A DNA stretch of 64,000 bases from Kineosporia mesophila (lineage in GTDB: Bacteria > Actinomycetota > Actinomycetes > Actinomycetales > Kineosporiaceae): the NCBI RefSeq assembly GCF_021129235.1, contig NZ_JAJOMA010000031.1, forward strand, positions 19,907 through 83,906, read 5' to 3'. The position numbers and the translations under genes are program-made. Positions 26,331 to 33,695 of the stretch are shown in pieces (within the stretch, counting starts at the first letter, position 1; every line of letters begins with the position of its first letter). Below the pieces are notes generated by a model. The model saw only the letters and a list, made by a program, of their open reading frames with translations, had not been told where the DNA came from and did no database searches.

Positions 26331-27350
26331 TCAGGACTTGGCGGTCCCCTTCTCCAGAACCGAGGCCAGGGGCGAAGAATTGGTTGACGACATCATCGAG
26401 CTGTCCGGACCGATCTCCAGCGGGTCGCCGTACCAGGTGGCTCCCCACTCCATGGCCGGAGTCCACTCCAGCGCTTTCCAGTCCGGGTCGAAAATGTGGT
26501 AACTGCCGGCGTACAGCTCGACCCGGTGACCCGAACCCGGATCCCGCAGGTACAGGTACATGGCCTGGGATACACCATGTTTGCCCGGGCCGAGGTCGAA
26601 CGTGACGTCGTGGTCCCTCAGCACGTCCGCGGCCACCAGTACATCGCTGTGGTTCTCCAGGTTGAACGCCACGTGATGCATCTGGGCGTTCTTGCCGTCC
26701 GCGCTGACCGCGATGGCCAGGTCGTGCACCTGCGGTGTGACCGAGAGCCAGGAAGCCACGAGCATGTTGTTCGCCTCCGGAACATGGACGAATTCACGGC
26801 GTTTGAATCCGAACGATTCCCGCAGCCAGCCTTCTGCAGCACCGAGATGCTCGGGGGCAGCCTGCACGTTGAAGTGGTCAATGCGGCGCACCCCCAGGCC
26901 ACGCCGACGGGAGCTGTTGCTCGGGAGTTTGGAACGGATCTCCTCGGGTGCCTGTGGGGCGTCGATGTCGTAGTACAGCTCGAAAGGGTGCTCGGAGTGC
27001 GGCAGCAGGAACCGTGTGGCCGTGCCGCGCCCCGCCTGGTGACCGGACGGTAGTTCGACCGCCTCGACCTCCTGCGCGATCAGCTGCTGGTGGAACAGCT
27101 CGACGTCCTGCGGTCGCGCCACCCGGAAGCTGTACGAGTCCACCACCGCCTCAGCGCTACTGAACAGCACCAGGGAATGATGTTTGAGTTCCTGGTACCC
27201 GCGCAGGTAAGAGGTATCGCCGATCCGTTCGACTTCTTCCATACCCAGCAGATCGCGGAAGAAGTGCAGTGACTTCTCCAGATCGGGCGTTCCCAGCGAG
27301 ACGGCGCCCACCTGGGCGATTCTCGGGCCACCGGGTGGTGTCGTCGTCAT
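26331..27350 (-). CDS. Extradiol ring-cleavage dioxygenase (HsaC/catechol 2,3-dioxygenase-like)
   Basis: A 339-aa two-domain VOC protein of the type I extradiol class. The Fe(II) ligands are visible in the C-terminal domain: His159 (IDHFNVQ), His225 or 226 (MHHVAF) and Glu278 (HRVELYAG). It should open the catechol made by the HsaA/HsaB pair by meta cleavage, feeding the hydrolase. It is longer than HsaC (about 300 aa) because of a C-terminal extension. The gene stands apart from the rest, convergent with the IclR gene, so it may be transcribed from its own promoter in 27351-27530. Confidence 0.9.
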   Translation of the reverse strand: MTTTPPGGPRIAQVGAVSLGTPDLEKSLHFFRDLLGMEEVERIGDTSYLRGYQELKHHSLVLFSSAEAVVDSYSFRVARPQDVELFHQQLIAQEVEAVELPSGHQAGRGTATRFLLPHSEHPFELYYDIDAPQAPEEIRSKLPSNSSRRRGLGVRRIDHFNVQAAPEHLGAAEGWLRESFGFKRREFVHVPEANNMLVASWLSVTPQVHDLAIAVSADGKNAQMHHVAFNLENHSDVLVAADVLRDHDVTFDLGPGKHGVSQAMYLYLRDPGSGHRVELYAGSYHIFDPDWKALEWTPAMEWGATWYGDPLEIGPDSSMMSSTNSSPLASVLEKGTAKS

Positions 27351-27530
27351 GGAGTGCTCCTTCGGGAAGTCGTCGACGCACCGGGCTGATCGGTGCTTCT
27401 CAGCTCACCACGATTCTATTTTTCTGCTGGGCAACGACTTCCGAAACAGTCCCAGTGGCCGGGATGAGGCGCCGATGCGCCGCACAGCACACAGAACCTT
27501 GCTCGCAGGCTTCTGGCCGGATCCGGACCC

Positions 27531-28271
27531 TCAGGGCAGGTAGCGCCCGCCGTTGGGGCCCAGCGTCTGCCCGGTGACGTAGGAGGCCTCCTCCGAGACC
27601 AGGTACGCCACCGCGTAGGCGATGTCCTCGGGACGTCCCGCCCGCTTCATCGGCATCGTGGCGGCGACCTTCTCCACGTCGATCGGCCCCTCCCGCACGA
27701 GCGGTGTGTCGACGAACCCCGGGGGCACGTGGTTCACGGTGATGCCCGAACCGATGTACTCCACGGCCAGGGCCTTGGTCAGGCCGATGACACCCCCCTT
27801 GGACGCCACGTAGTGGGCCATCGCCGGGGCACCGGTCTGGGCGGAGGACGAGGAGATGTTGACGATCCGGCCCCAGCCGGCCCCCAGCATGTCGCCGATC
27901 AGGACCTGGGTGACCAGGAAGGGGCCCTTGAGATTGATCCGGATCATCCGGTCCCACTCGTCCTCGGTGAGGTCGGTGAAAGGGATGTAGTTCGTGGTCC
28001 CGGCGTTGTTCACCAGGATCGTCACCGGCCCGAGCTCGGCCCGGGTCTGCTCGGACGCTGCCACCACGGACGTGCGGTCGGCTGCGTCACCACCCACGGC
28101 CACGGCACGTCCGCCGGCTTTCTCAATCAGGGCGGCCGTCTCCTGGGCGCCTTCGAGGTTCAGGTCCCAGACGGCCACCGCGGCACCCCGGGCGGCCAGT
28201 TCGACGGCGATCCCCCGGCCGATGCCGCGGGCCCCGCCGGTCACGACAGCGTTCTTCCCGTCCAGGGACAC
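27531..28271 (-). CDS. Short-chain dehydrogenase/reductase (FabG-like)
   Basis: A 246-aa classical SDR: AVVTGGARGIGRGIAVELA near the N-terminus, LVNNAGTTNYIPF, catalytic Ser in NISSSSAQ and Tyr-x3-Lys in HYVASKGG, and the closing ASYVTGQTLGPNGG. GTG at 28271 with AAAGGAG six bases upstream is preferred; a GTG at 28307 that overlaps the carboxymuconolactone gene stop would add 12 residues. It is the second gene of a minus operon under operator 1 and probably oxidises an alcohol or 3-hydroxyacyl intermediate of block B. Confidence 0.88.
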   Translation of the reverse strand: MSLDGKNAVVTGGARGIGRGIAVELAARGAAVAVWDLNLEGAQETAALIEKAGGRAVAVGGDAADRTSVVAASEQTRAELGPVTILVNNAGTTNYIPFTDLTEDEWDRMIRINLKGPFLVTQVLIGDMLGAGWGRIVNISSSSAQTGAPAMAHYVASKGGVIGLTKALAVEYIGSGITVNHVPPGFVDTPLVREGPIDVEKVAATMPMKRAGRPEDIAYAVAYLVSEEASYVTGQTLGPNGGRYLP

Positions 28272-28303
28272 GATTGCTCCTTTGCCTGCGCGTACTGATT
28301 CCG

Positions 28304-28711
28304 TCACTCGCCCAATGCCTCTCGGGTGGCCGTGCGTGCGGCTACCGCTCGCGGGAAACCGGCGTACCCGGCGGAGTGATAGATGACCTCGGCGATGTCC
28401 TCGCGGGTGAGGCCATTGGTGAGACCGATGCGTACGTGGGTCTTCAGCTCGGTCTCGGCGCCCAGCGCGATCAGCATGGCGATCGTGATCAGGCTGCGGT
28501 CACGGGGGGCCAGCTGCTCGCGGGCCCAGAGCGAGCCCCAGACGCTGGTCGTGCCGATGTCGACGAGTTCCTCCCCGAGCTTGCCGTCACGCAGGCTGAT
28601 GGGCCCGTCGGGGAAGACGCCGGGCATCGCGGCCCGCATCGCATTCTCGCCGGCTGTTCGCAGGTCCGGGCCGGGGGCCGGGGACGCCGCACTGCGTTCC
28701 TCCGTCGTCAT
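28304..28711 (-). CDS. Carboxymuconolactone decarboxylase family protein
   Basis: A 135-aa all-helical protein of the PcaC type: GKLGEELVDIGTTSVWGSLW, LAPRDRSLITIAMLIALG, and ELKTHVRIGLTNGLTREDIA. The peroxidatic Cys-x2-Cys of AhpD is absent, so a decarboxylase, lactone isomerase or non-catalytic role is likelier than peroxide reduction. First gene of the minus operon; operator 1 lies only 11 bp upstream of its ATG, so a bound repressor would cover its promoter. Confidence 0.85.
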   Translation of the reverse strand: MTTEERSAASPAPGPDLRTAGENAMRAAMPGVFPDGPISLRDGKLGEELVDIGTTSVWGSLWAREQLAPRDRSLITIAMLIALGAETELKTHVRIGLTNGLTREDIAEVIYHSAGYAGFPRAVAARTATREALGE

Positions 28712-28722
28712 GCTGGAAAAAT

Positions 28723-28742
28723 TAGACCAAGCGGTCGGTACA
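28723..28742 (+). promoter_or_regulatory. TetR-type operator 1
   Basis: TAGACCAAGCGGTCGGTACA, one of nine related 20-bp imperfect palindromes. It lies 11 bp upstream of the carboxymuconolactone decarboxylase start. Nearly identical to operator 9 read on the other strand. Confidence 0.8.
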
Positions 28743-28861
28743 GACAAGAGGCAAGGACCGGTCCTGCGCGAGGCGGTCCCCGTAGGCGTTGTGCCGGAGG
28801 TGATCCGAACCCCCTGGCCGTTGTCGGCGTCCACCGGCTGTTCTACGCTCACTCTGATTCG

Positions 28862-28881
28862 TAGACCGACCGGTCGAAACA
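28862..28881 (+). promoter_or_regulatory. TetR-type operator 2
   Basis: TAGACCGACCGGTCGAAACA, with the symmetrical core GACCGGTC. It lies 36 bp upstream of the Baeyer-Villiger monooxygenase start, in the same divergent gap as operator 1. Confidence 0.85.
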
Positions 28882-28917
28882 ACACGGTCGCGTGAGTGAC
28901 CGTGGTCTGGAGAAAAG

Positions 28918-30564
28918 ATGAGCGAACCGTCGAAGGTGCCGGCCGCGCAGGTGCGCGAGGAGGTCGAGGTCCTGATCATCGGGGCCGGGGTGACCGGGCT
29001 CTACCAGTTGCAGCAGGCGCTCGAGGCAGGCCTGTCGGTGCGGCTTCTCGAGGCCGGGGGCGGCGTCGGTGGCACCTGGTACTGGAACCGTTACCCCGAG
29101 GCCCGTTTCGACTCTGAGAGTTACTCGTACGGCTTCCTGTTCTCGGAGGAGCTGTGGCGGGAGTGGGAGTGGAGCGAGAAGTACGCCGCCCAGCCCGAGG
29201 TGGAGCGTTACTTCAACCATGTGGTCGACCGGTTCGGCCTGCGGCAGTACATCACCTTCGGCTCGAAGGTGATCTCGGCCGTGTTCGACGAGGCGAGCGG
29301 CACGTACACGGTTGGGACGCAGGGCGGTGACTTCTACCGCACCCGGTTCCTGGTTGCGGCCAGCGGAAACCTCTCGGTGCCGTTCATCCCGGCGATCGCG
29401 GGGCGAGAGTCGTTCCGCGGCGGCCAGTACCACACCGGTCGCTGGCCTGAGGAGGGCGTGGACCTCACCGGTCAGCGGGTGGCCCAGATCGGGACCGGCT
29501 CCAGCGGGGTGCAGATCGTGCCCGCGATCGCCGGCCAGGTGGAGCAGCTGACGGTGTACCAGATGAAGGCCGACTGGGTCACCCCGCTGAACAACGGCCC
29601 CCTGACCGAGGACGAGAAGACCTGGATCCGGGAGAATTTCGAGGAGATCCGGCAGACGCTGAATACCTCGCCGAGCGGGTTCGCCCACGATATGAGGGGA
29701 GGAATGTCCACCGACGCCACCCCGGAGGAACATCAGGCGATGTTCGAGAAGATGTGGGCCAGCGAGGGGTTCCGCAAGCTGACCGAGACCTACTGGGACC
29801 TCCTCCTGAATTCCGAGATCAACGGCAAGTGGTGCGCGTACCTGGCCGGGAAGATCCGGTCGATCGTCAAGGACCCGGTGACCGCCGAGCGGCTGATACC
29901 GAAGGACAGCGGTTACGGCGGTCGCCGGCCCCCGTTCGGCACCGGGTACTTCGAGGCGTACAACAACCCGAACGTCGAGCTGGTGTCGCTGCCGGAGACC
30001 CCGATCCTGCGGATCACCGAGACCGGTATCGAGACCACCGAGGGCCTGCGTGAGGTCGACCTCATCATCTGGGGAACCGGCTGGGACTTCGGCACCGGAG
30101 CGCTGAACCGGCTGGGTCTGCGCGGGCGCGAAGGGCTGGCACTGGAGGAGTACTGGTCGGCCGGCCCGCAGACCTACCTGGGGATCATGACGGCGGGCTT
30201 CCCGAACTTCTTCTTCCCCGGCGGGCCGCACGGGGCCACCGGCAACAACCCGCGGTACGCCGGCGATCAGGTGGAGTACACCACCGAGGTGATCAGGGCG
30301 GCGAAGGAGCGGGGGAGCGACGTGGTCGAGGTCGAGCCGGGAGCGCAGGATCAGTGGACGACCATGGTCAACGACCAGTCGCACCTGTCGTCGTTCCTGG
30401 ACAGCAGCTACTTCTCCGGCGGCAACATCCCCGGTAAGCCGGTGAAGCAGCTGCTCAACCCGACCGGACGGCCGACGCTGCAGAAGATGATCGCGGATGA
30501 CACCTCAGCGGGGCATCCGGCGCTGCGGTTCTCGAGGGCGAGCCGGTCCGGGCCGGTTTCCTGA
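28918..30564 (+). CDS. Baeyer-Villiger monooxygenase (flavin-containing)
   Basis: A 548-aa flavoprotein with the FAD Rossmann motif GAGVTG (22-27 region), the NADPH motif GTGSSG (192-197) and, between them, the BVMO fingerprint FRGGQYHTGRWP (166-177; F-x-G-x3-H-x3-W-P). Such type I enzymes insert oxygen next to a ketone to give an ester or lactone. GTGGTWYWNRYPEARFDSES-type residues after the first motif match cyclic-ketone BVMOs. Operator 2 lies upstream. Together with the P450, dehydrogenases and hydrolase of the block it suggests a cyclic ketone intermediate. The exact substrate cannot be told. Confidence 0.93.
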   Translation: MSEPSKVPAAQVREEVEVLIIGAGVTGLYQLQQALEAGLSVRLLEAGGGVGGTWYWNRYPEARFDSESYSYGFLFSEELWREWEWSEKYAAQPEVERYFNHVVDRFGLRQYITFGSKVISAVFDEASGTYTVGTQGGDFYRTRFLVAASGNLSVPFIPAIAGRESFRGGQYHTGRWPEEGVDLTGQRVAQIGTGSSGVQIVPAIAGQVEQLTVYQMKADWVTPLNNGPLTEDEKTWIRENFEEIRQTLNTSPSGFAHDMRGGMSTDATPEEHQAMFEKMWASEGFRKLTETYWDLLLNSEINGKWCAYLAGKIRSIVKDPVTAERLIPKDSGYGGRRPPFGTGYFEAYNNPNVELVSLPETPILRITETGIETTEGLREVDLIIWGTGWDFGTGALNRLGLRGREGLALEEYWSAGPQTYLGIMTAGFPNFFFPGGPHGATGNNPRYAGDQVEYTTEVIRAAKERGSDVVEVEPGAQDQWTTMVNDQSHLSSFLDSSYFSGGNIPGKPVKQLLNPTGRPTLQKMIADDTSAGHPALRFSRASRSGPVS

Positions 30565-30584
30565 CCGGAGCGCCTCATCCGGTG

Positions 30585-30632
30585 CCCGGGGGGCCGGCGG
30601 GCCTGACGCACAGGCCGCACCGACCCCCCGGG
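30585..30632. terminator. Nested hairpin terminator between convergent genes
   Basis: Outer arms CCCGGGGGG (30585-30593) and CCCCCCGGG (30624-30632) enclose a second stem, GGCCTG (30600-30605) with CAGGCC (30611-30616). It lies between the BVMO gene and the convergent SnoaL-like gene and can serve both directions. There is no T-run. Confidence 0.7.
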
Positions 30633-30647
30633 GGGGCTCCGGCCCGG

Positions 30648-31055
30648 TCAGCGGAACTGCAGCACGCGGCGGCTGAATCGCCACACGCCGTCGTCGAGCC
30701 GGAGGGTGTCCTCGTAACGGCCCACGAACGCAACGGCGAAACCGGCTTCACCGCGAGTGGTGAGGGCCAGGTCGCTGCGGGCCGAGGCGGTGTTCTCGTC
30801 CCAGTCGGTGATCAGTGTGTTGGTCACCAGGTGGACCTGTGGGGAGGCGGGCGGCCAGGCGGCGTAGGCGGCCTCGATCGCGGACCGGCCCTCGAAGGTG
30901 CCCTGGCCGGCGATCTCGGAGACACCGTCGGCGACGAACAGGCCGGCGACGTCGGCCGGGCGGTTCTCGTCGAGGGCCTGGGCGTAGGCGGCGATGGCGG
31001 CCAGGACGCCGCTGGCAACTGCGGCCGGAACGGGGGTGCCGGGGGTCTTGGGCAT
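30648..31055 (-). CDS. SnoaL-like protein (nuclear transport factor 2 fold), copy 1
   Basis: A 135-aa protein with the SnoaL-like fold: a helical start (AIAAYAQALDENRPADVAGL), FVADGVSEIAGQG, IEAAYAAWPPASPQVHLVTN and a C-terminal VGRYEDTLRLDDGVWRFSRR. It resembles the next gene upstream in size and in the W-x-x-x-x-P-Q-x-H-L element, so the two are tandem paralogues. The family includes ketosteroid isomerase, dehydratases and epoxide hydrolases. CAGGAGA precedes the ATG at 31055. Confidence 0.8.
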   Translation of the reverse strand: MPKTPGTPVPAAVASGVLAAIAAYAQALDENRPADVAGLFVADGVSEIAGQGTFEGRSAIEAAYAAWPPASPQVHLVTNTLITDWDENTASARSDLALTTRGEAGFAVAFVGRYEDTLRLDDGVWRFSRRVLQFR

Positions 31056-31099
31056 GAGGTCTCCTGCTGGTGGGCTCGGGCGGGCGATTCGGGTGGGGA

Positions 31100-31486
31100 T
31101 CAGGACTCGAAGCTGGTGACGCGGCTGCGGATCTTCCAATGGCCCTCGTCCAGTGCGTACTCGTCCTGGTACCGCCCGCGGACCTGCGGGACCCATCCGC
31201 TGTCGGTGCGCTGGAGGAAGAGGACGTCGGCCCGGGCGGTGGCCCGGGTGTCGCTGAGGACGGTGACGTGGATGTTGGCGCCCAGGTGCAGCTGCGGCTG
31301 GGTCGGCGTCCACTGGCCGTAGGCGGCGAGCAGGGCGTCGTGGCCCTCGACGGGTTCGGCGCCGGGCAGTTTCAGGACGGCGTCCTTGGTGTAGAGCGCC
31401 ACGATGTCACCGGCGCGGCCCTCGTCCTGGGCCTGGATGTGGGCGGCGATCAGGTTGCGTACAGAGGCCTCGGGGGAATCGGCCAT
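31100..31486 (-). CDS. SnoaL-like protein (nuclear transport factor 2 fold), copy 2
   Basis: A 128-aa paralogue of the downstream gene, with SVRNLIAAHIQAQDEGRAGD, LYTKDAVLKLPGAEPVEG, WTPTQPQLHLGANIHV and GRYQDEYALDEGHWKIRSR. ATG at 31486 follows CAGGAGAGAAG. It is the first gene of a two-gene minus operon and operator 3 lies 41 bp upstream. Isomerisation, hydration or lactone/epoxide opening of a pathway intermediate is plausible for the pair, perhaps as a heterodimer. Confidence 0.8.
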   Translation of the reverse strand: MADSPEASVRNLIAAHIQAQDEGRAGDIVALYTKDAVLKLPGAEPVEGHDALLAAYGQWTPTQPQLHLGANIHVTVLSDTRATARADVLFLQRTDSGWVPQVRGRYQDEYALDEGHWKIRSRVTSFES

Positions 31487-31527
31487 GTCTTCTCTCCTGG
31501 GTCGGCCCTGACTCACGGAACAAACTA

Positions 31528-31547
31528 TGTTTCGACCGGTCAGTCTA
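31528..31547 (-). promoter_or_regulatory. TetR-type operator 3
   Basis: On the minus strand it reads TAGACTGACCGGTCGAAACA, differing from operator 2 in one base. It lies upstream of the SnoaL-like pair. Confidence 0.85.
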
Positions 31548-31590
31548 GAAGTCGAAAGAAGTACGACGGAAGAGGTCTGCCTCCCTTGAA

Positions 31591-31610
31591 CTTTTCGATC
31601 GGTCGGTACA
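31591..31610 (+). promoter_or_regulatory. TetR-type operator 4
   Basis: CTTTTCGATCGGTCGGTACA; the right half (CGGTCGGTACA) is as in operators 1 and 8, the left half is diverged. It lies 59 bp upstream of the cyclase-family hydrolase start, sharing the gap with operator 3. Confidence 0.7.
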
Positions 31611-31669
31611 AGAATTCACTCACGCCCGGCGCCGTCGACGACGACGGTGACCATGAAGGAGGAGCGACC

Positions 31670-32713
31670 GTGACGAAGCGGTGGAAGAAACGCCCGCCCG
31701 ACTCGACCTGGGGCGACTGGGGCGAGGACGACGAGCTGGGCCGGATCAACCTCATCACTCCGGAGAAAGTGCTCCAGGGCGTCCAGGAAGTGAAGGCCGG
31801 CAAGGCTTTCGGTCTCAGCATTCCCCTGGACTACCCGGGCGGGTCCGCGCTGAACCAGCGCCGGTACCCCCCGATCACCCACCCCACCGAGGACCTGCAG
31901 CACAAGCCCGACACGTTCTACAACGTCGTGGCCAAGGAGTCGATCGACCCCTCGTTCGTCGACGTCTGGTCGGACGACCAGGTCACCCTCTGGCTCCAGT
32001 ACTCCACCCAGTGGGACGCCCTGGCCCACCAGGGGGCGCTCTTCGACGCCGACGACGACGGCGAGGCGGAACCGGTCTACTACAACGGCTTCCGGGCCCA
32101 CGAGGACATCGTCGGCCCCAAGGAGGACGCCAAGGGTGACGGCAGCGGCAGCACCAGTTTCGCCCGTCACCTCGGGCTGGAGCACATGGCGGCGCACGGA
32201 GTGCAGGGCCGGGGTGTGCTGATCGACCTGGAGCACCACGTCGGCAGCGACTGGACCCCGGTGAACTACGCCACCCTGCGCGAGATCATGGCGGCCGACA
32301 AGGTCGTGGTCGAGCCCGGGGACATGGTCGTCCTGCACACCGGGTTCACCCGTCAGGTGATGGCCTGGGAGAAGAACCCGGACCCACAGAAGATCATGGC
32401 GATGCACCCCTATCTCGACGCCTCGGACCCCGAGATCCTGCAGTGGATCATCGATTCCCAGCTGTCGGCGCTGATTGCGGACAACTACGCCGTCGAGGGG
32501 TTCCAGGCGCCCACGCCCGAGCCGCACACGCTGCTGCCGATCCATCACCTCTGCCTGTTCAAACTCGGTGTGCCGCTGGGTGAACTGTGGTGGACCCAGG
32601 ACCTGGCCGACTGGCTGCGGGCCCATCAACGCAACCGTTTCCTGCTCACGGCGCCGCCGCTGCGCCTGCCCGGCACCCAGGGCAGCCCGCTGACCCCGGT
32701 CGCCACCGTCTGA
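31670..32713 (+). CDS. Cyclase-family (PF04199-type) metal-dependent hydrolase
   Basis: A 347-aa protein of the putative cyclase/kynurenine formamidase superfamily, of the longer bacterial-fungal subgroup: STQWDALAHQGALFD (about 107-121) replaces the usual H-x-G-T-H-x-D metal motif, keeping the first His and final Asp. GRGVLIDLEHHVG and VVEPGDMVVLHTGFTRQVM are the other conserved elements. Relatives hydrolyse ring amides, lactones or cyclic diketones. Placed beside the BVMO gene it is a good candidate for opening the lactone. GTG at 31670 with AAGGAGGAG upstream is the best start. Confidence 0.82.
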   Translation: MTKRWKKRPPDSTWGDWGEDDELGRINLITPEKVLQGVQEVKAGKAFGLSIPLDYPGGSALNQRRYPPITHPTEDLQHKPDTFYNVVAKESIDPSFVDVWSDDQVTLWLQYSTQWDALAHQGALFDADDDGEAEPVYYNGFRAHEDIVGPKEDAKGDGSGSTSFARHLGLEHMAAHGVQGRGVLIDLEHHVGSDWTPVNYATLREIMAADKVVVEPGDMVVLHTGFTRQVMAWEKNPDPQKIMAMHPYLDASDPEILQWIIDSQLSALIADNYAVEGFQAPTPEPHTLLPIHHLCLFKLGVPLGELWWTQDLADWLRAHQRNRFLLTAPPLRLPGTQGSPLTPVATV

Positions 32714-32761
32714 CTCGCCCGCCCGTGGCCAGGTGTGGTCCCCCGGGGAGGCCGTGCCTGA

Positions 32762-32824
32762 TCACGGGAGTCACGGGAGTCACGGGAGTCACGGGAGTCA
32801 CGGGAGTCACGGGAGTCACGGGAG
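32762..32824. repeat. Seven perfect 9-bp tandem repeats
   Basis: Seven exact head-to-tail copies of TCACGGGAG lie between the cyclase gene stop (32713) and the TetR gene start (32955), ending about 130 bp before the latter. The perfect identity indicates recent slippage. They could change the spacing of TetR promoter elements between strains. Confidence 0.9.
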
Positions 32825-32954
32825 GTGCTCCAGCCGTCCCTGCTGACCCGATCGTGTACGGTGACCACCGAAGTTTGCTGGTATCGCTCGACCACGCAGG
32901 ACGCACCCTCCTGACGTCCGGGTGGCGGTGGACCCGGACATCAGGAGAGGTGAC

Positions 32955-33644
32955 ATGCCCGCAGCAGGCGCCGAACGGGGTAAGACCGAGCGCTACTACC
33001 GCCAGCGCGAGAGAGTCATCGACGTCGCCGTCGAGCTGTTCTCCAAGAACGGTTACGCCAGTACCGGGGTGGCCGACATCGGCGAGGCCGCGGGCCTGGC
33101 CCGCGGTGCCCTCTACTACTACATCGGCTCGAAGGAAGCGCTGCTGGCGGAGATCCACGACCGGGTCATGGATCCGCTGCTCAGCGAGGCCGCGGCGATC
33201 GCCGAGCTGGACGTGAGCTTCGAGGTGCGGCTGCGGCTGCTGTCGGAGTCGCTCCTGTGGCAGATCATCAACCGGCACGATCACGTCTGGGTGTTCCTGC
33301 ACGAGTATCACCAGATGCAGGGGGAGTACCGGGAACTGTTCCGGGACAAGCGCTCGAGGTTCGAGCAGCACATCCACGTCACGATCGCCCAGGGGCGCAA
33401 GCAGGGGCTCGTCCACGTCAAGGACATGGAACTGACCACCCTCGCCTTTTTGAACCTGCACAACTACACCTACCAGTGGCTCAGCGGCCGCCGACCGCTG
33501 AAGGTGGAGGAACTCTCGCAGTTCTACTGCCACATCTTCCTGACCGGCATCACGAACGCCTGGCAGCAGCCGGCCGGGGCCACCAAGGAACTGCGGCTCG
33601 GGCGGACCCGGCTGCAGGCGGTCCGCAAGGCCGCCGGCAGCTGA
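32955..33644 (+). CDS. TetR-family repressor, probable regulator of block B
   Basis: A 229-aa regulator with an N-terminal TetR helix-turn-helix (VIDVAVELFSKNGYASTGVA, then DIGEAAGLARGALYYYIGSK, about 22-63) and an all-helical ligand domain with VWVFLHEYHQMQGEYRELFR. AGGAGAGG precedes the ATG. It is the only TetR-type gene in block B, which contains nine copies of one 20-bp palindrome in promoter gaps, so it most likely binds them, releasing on a pathway intermediate, perhaps a CoA ester as in KstR2. There is no good operator copy upstream of its own gene. Confidence 0.88.
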   Translation: MPAAGAERGKTERYYRQRERVIDVAVELFSKNGYASTGVADIGEAAGLARGALYYYIGSKEALLAEIHDRVMDPLLSEAAAIAELDVSFEVRLRLLSESLLWQIINRHDHVWVFLHEYHQMQGEYRELFRDKRSRFEQHIHVTIAQGRKQGLVHVKDMELTTLAFLNLHNYTYQWLSGRRPLKVEELSQFYCHIFLTGITNAWQQPAGATKELRLGRTRLQAVRKAAGS

Positions 33645-33658
33645 GGACCGCACCGGCT

Positions 33659-33691
33659 GCGGGAGGACGGGTGCAGGGCCTGTCCTCCCGC
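33659..33691. terminator. Hairpin terminator between convergent genes
   Basis: A 10-bp perfect stem, GCGGGAGGAC (33659-33668) with GTCCTCCCGC (33682-33691) and a 13-base loop, between the TetR gene and the convergent SDR gene. No T-run follows. Confidence 0.7.
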
Positions 33692-33695
33692 CCTC

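Noticed and set aside
32762..32824. Repeat array resembling a CRISPR
   Set aside because: The 9-bp units are contiguous without spacers, and there are no cas genes.
32714..32954. A tenth operator upstream of the TetR gene (CGATCGTGTACGGTG near 32849)
   Set aside because: Only the central CGATCG and a few outer bases agree with the consensus, well below the other nine copies.
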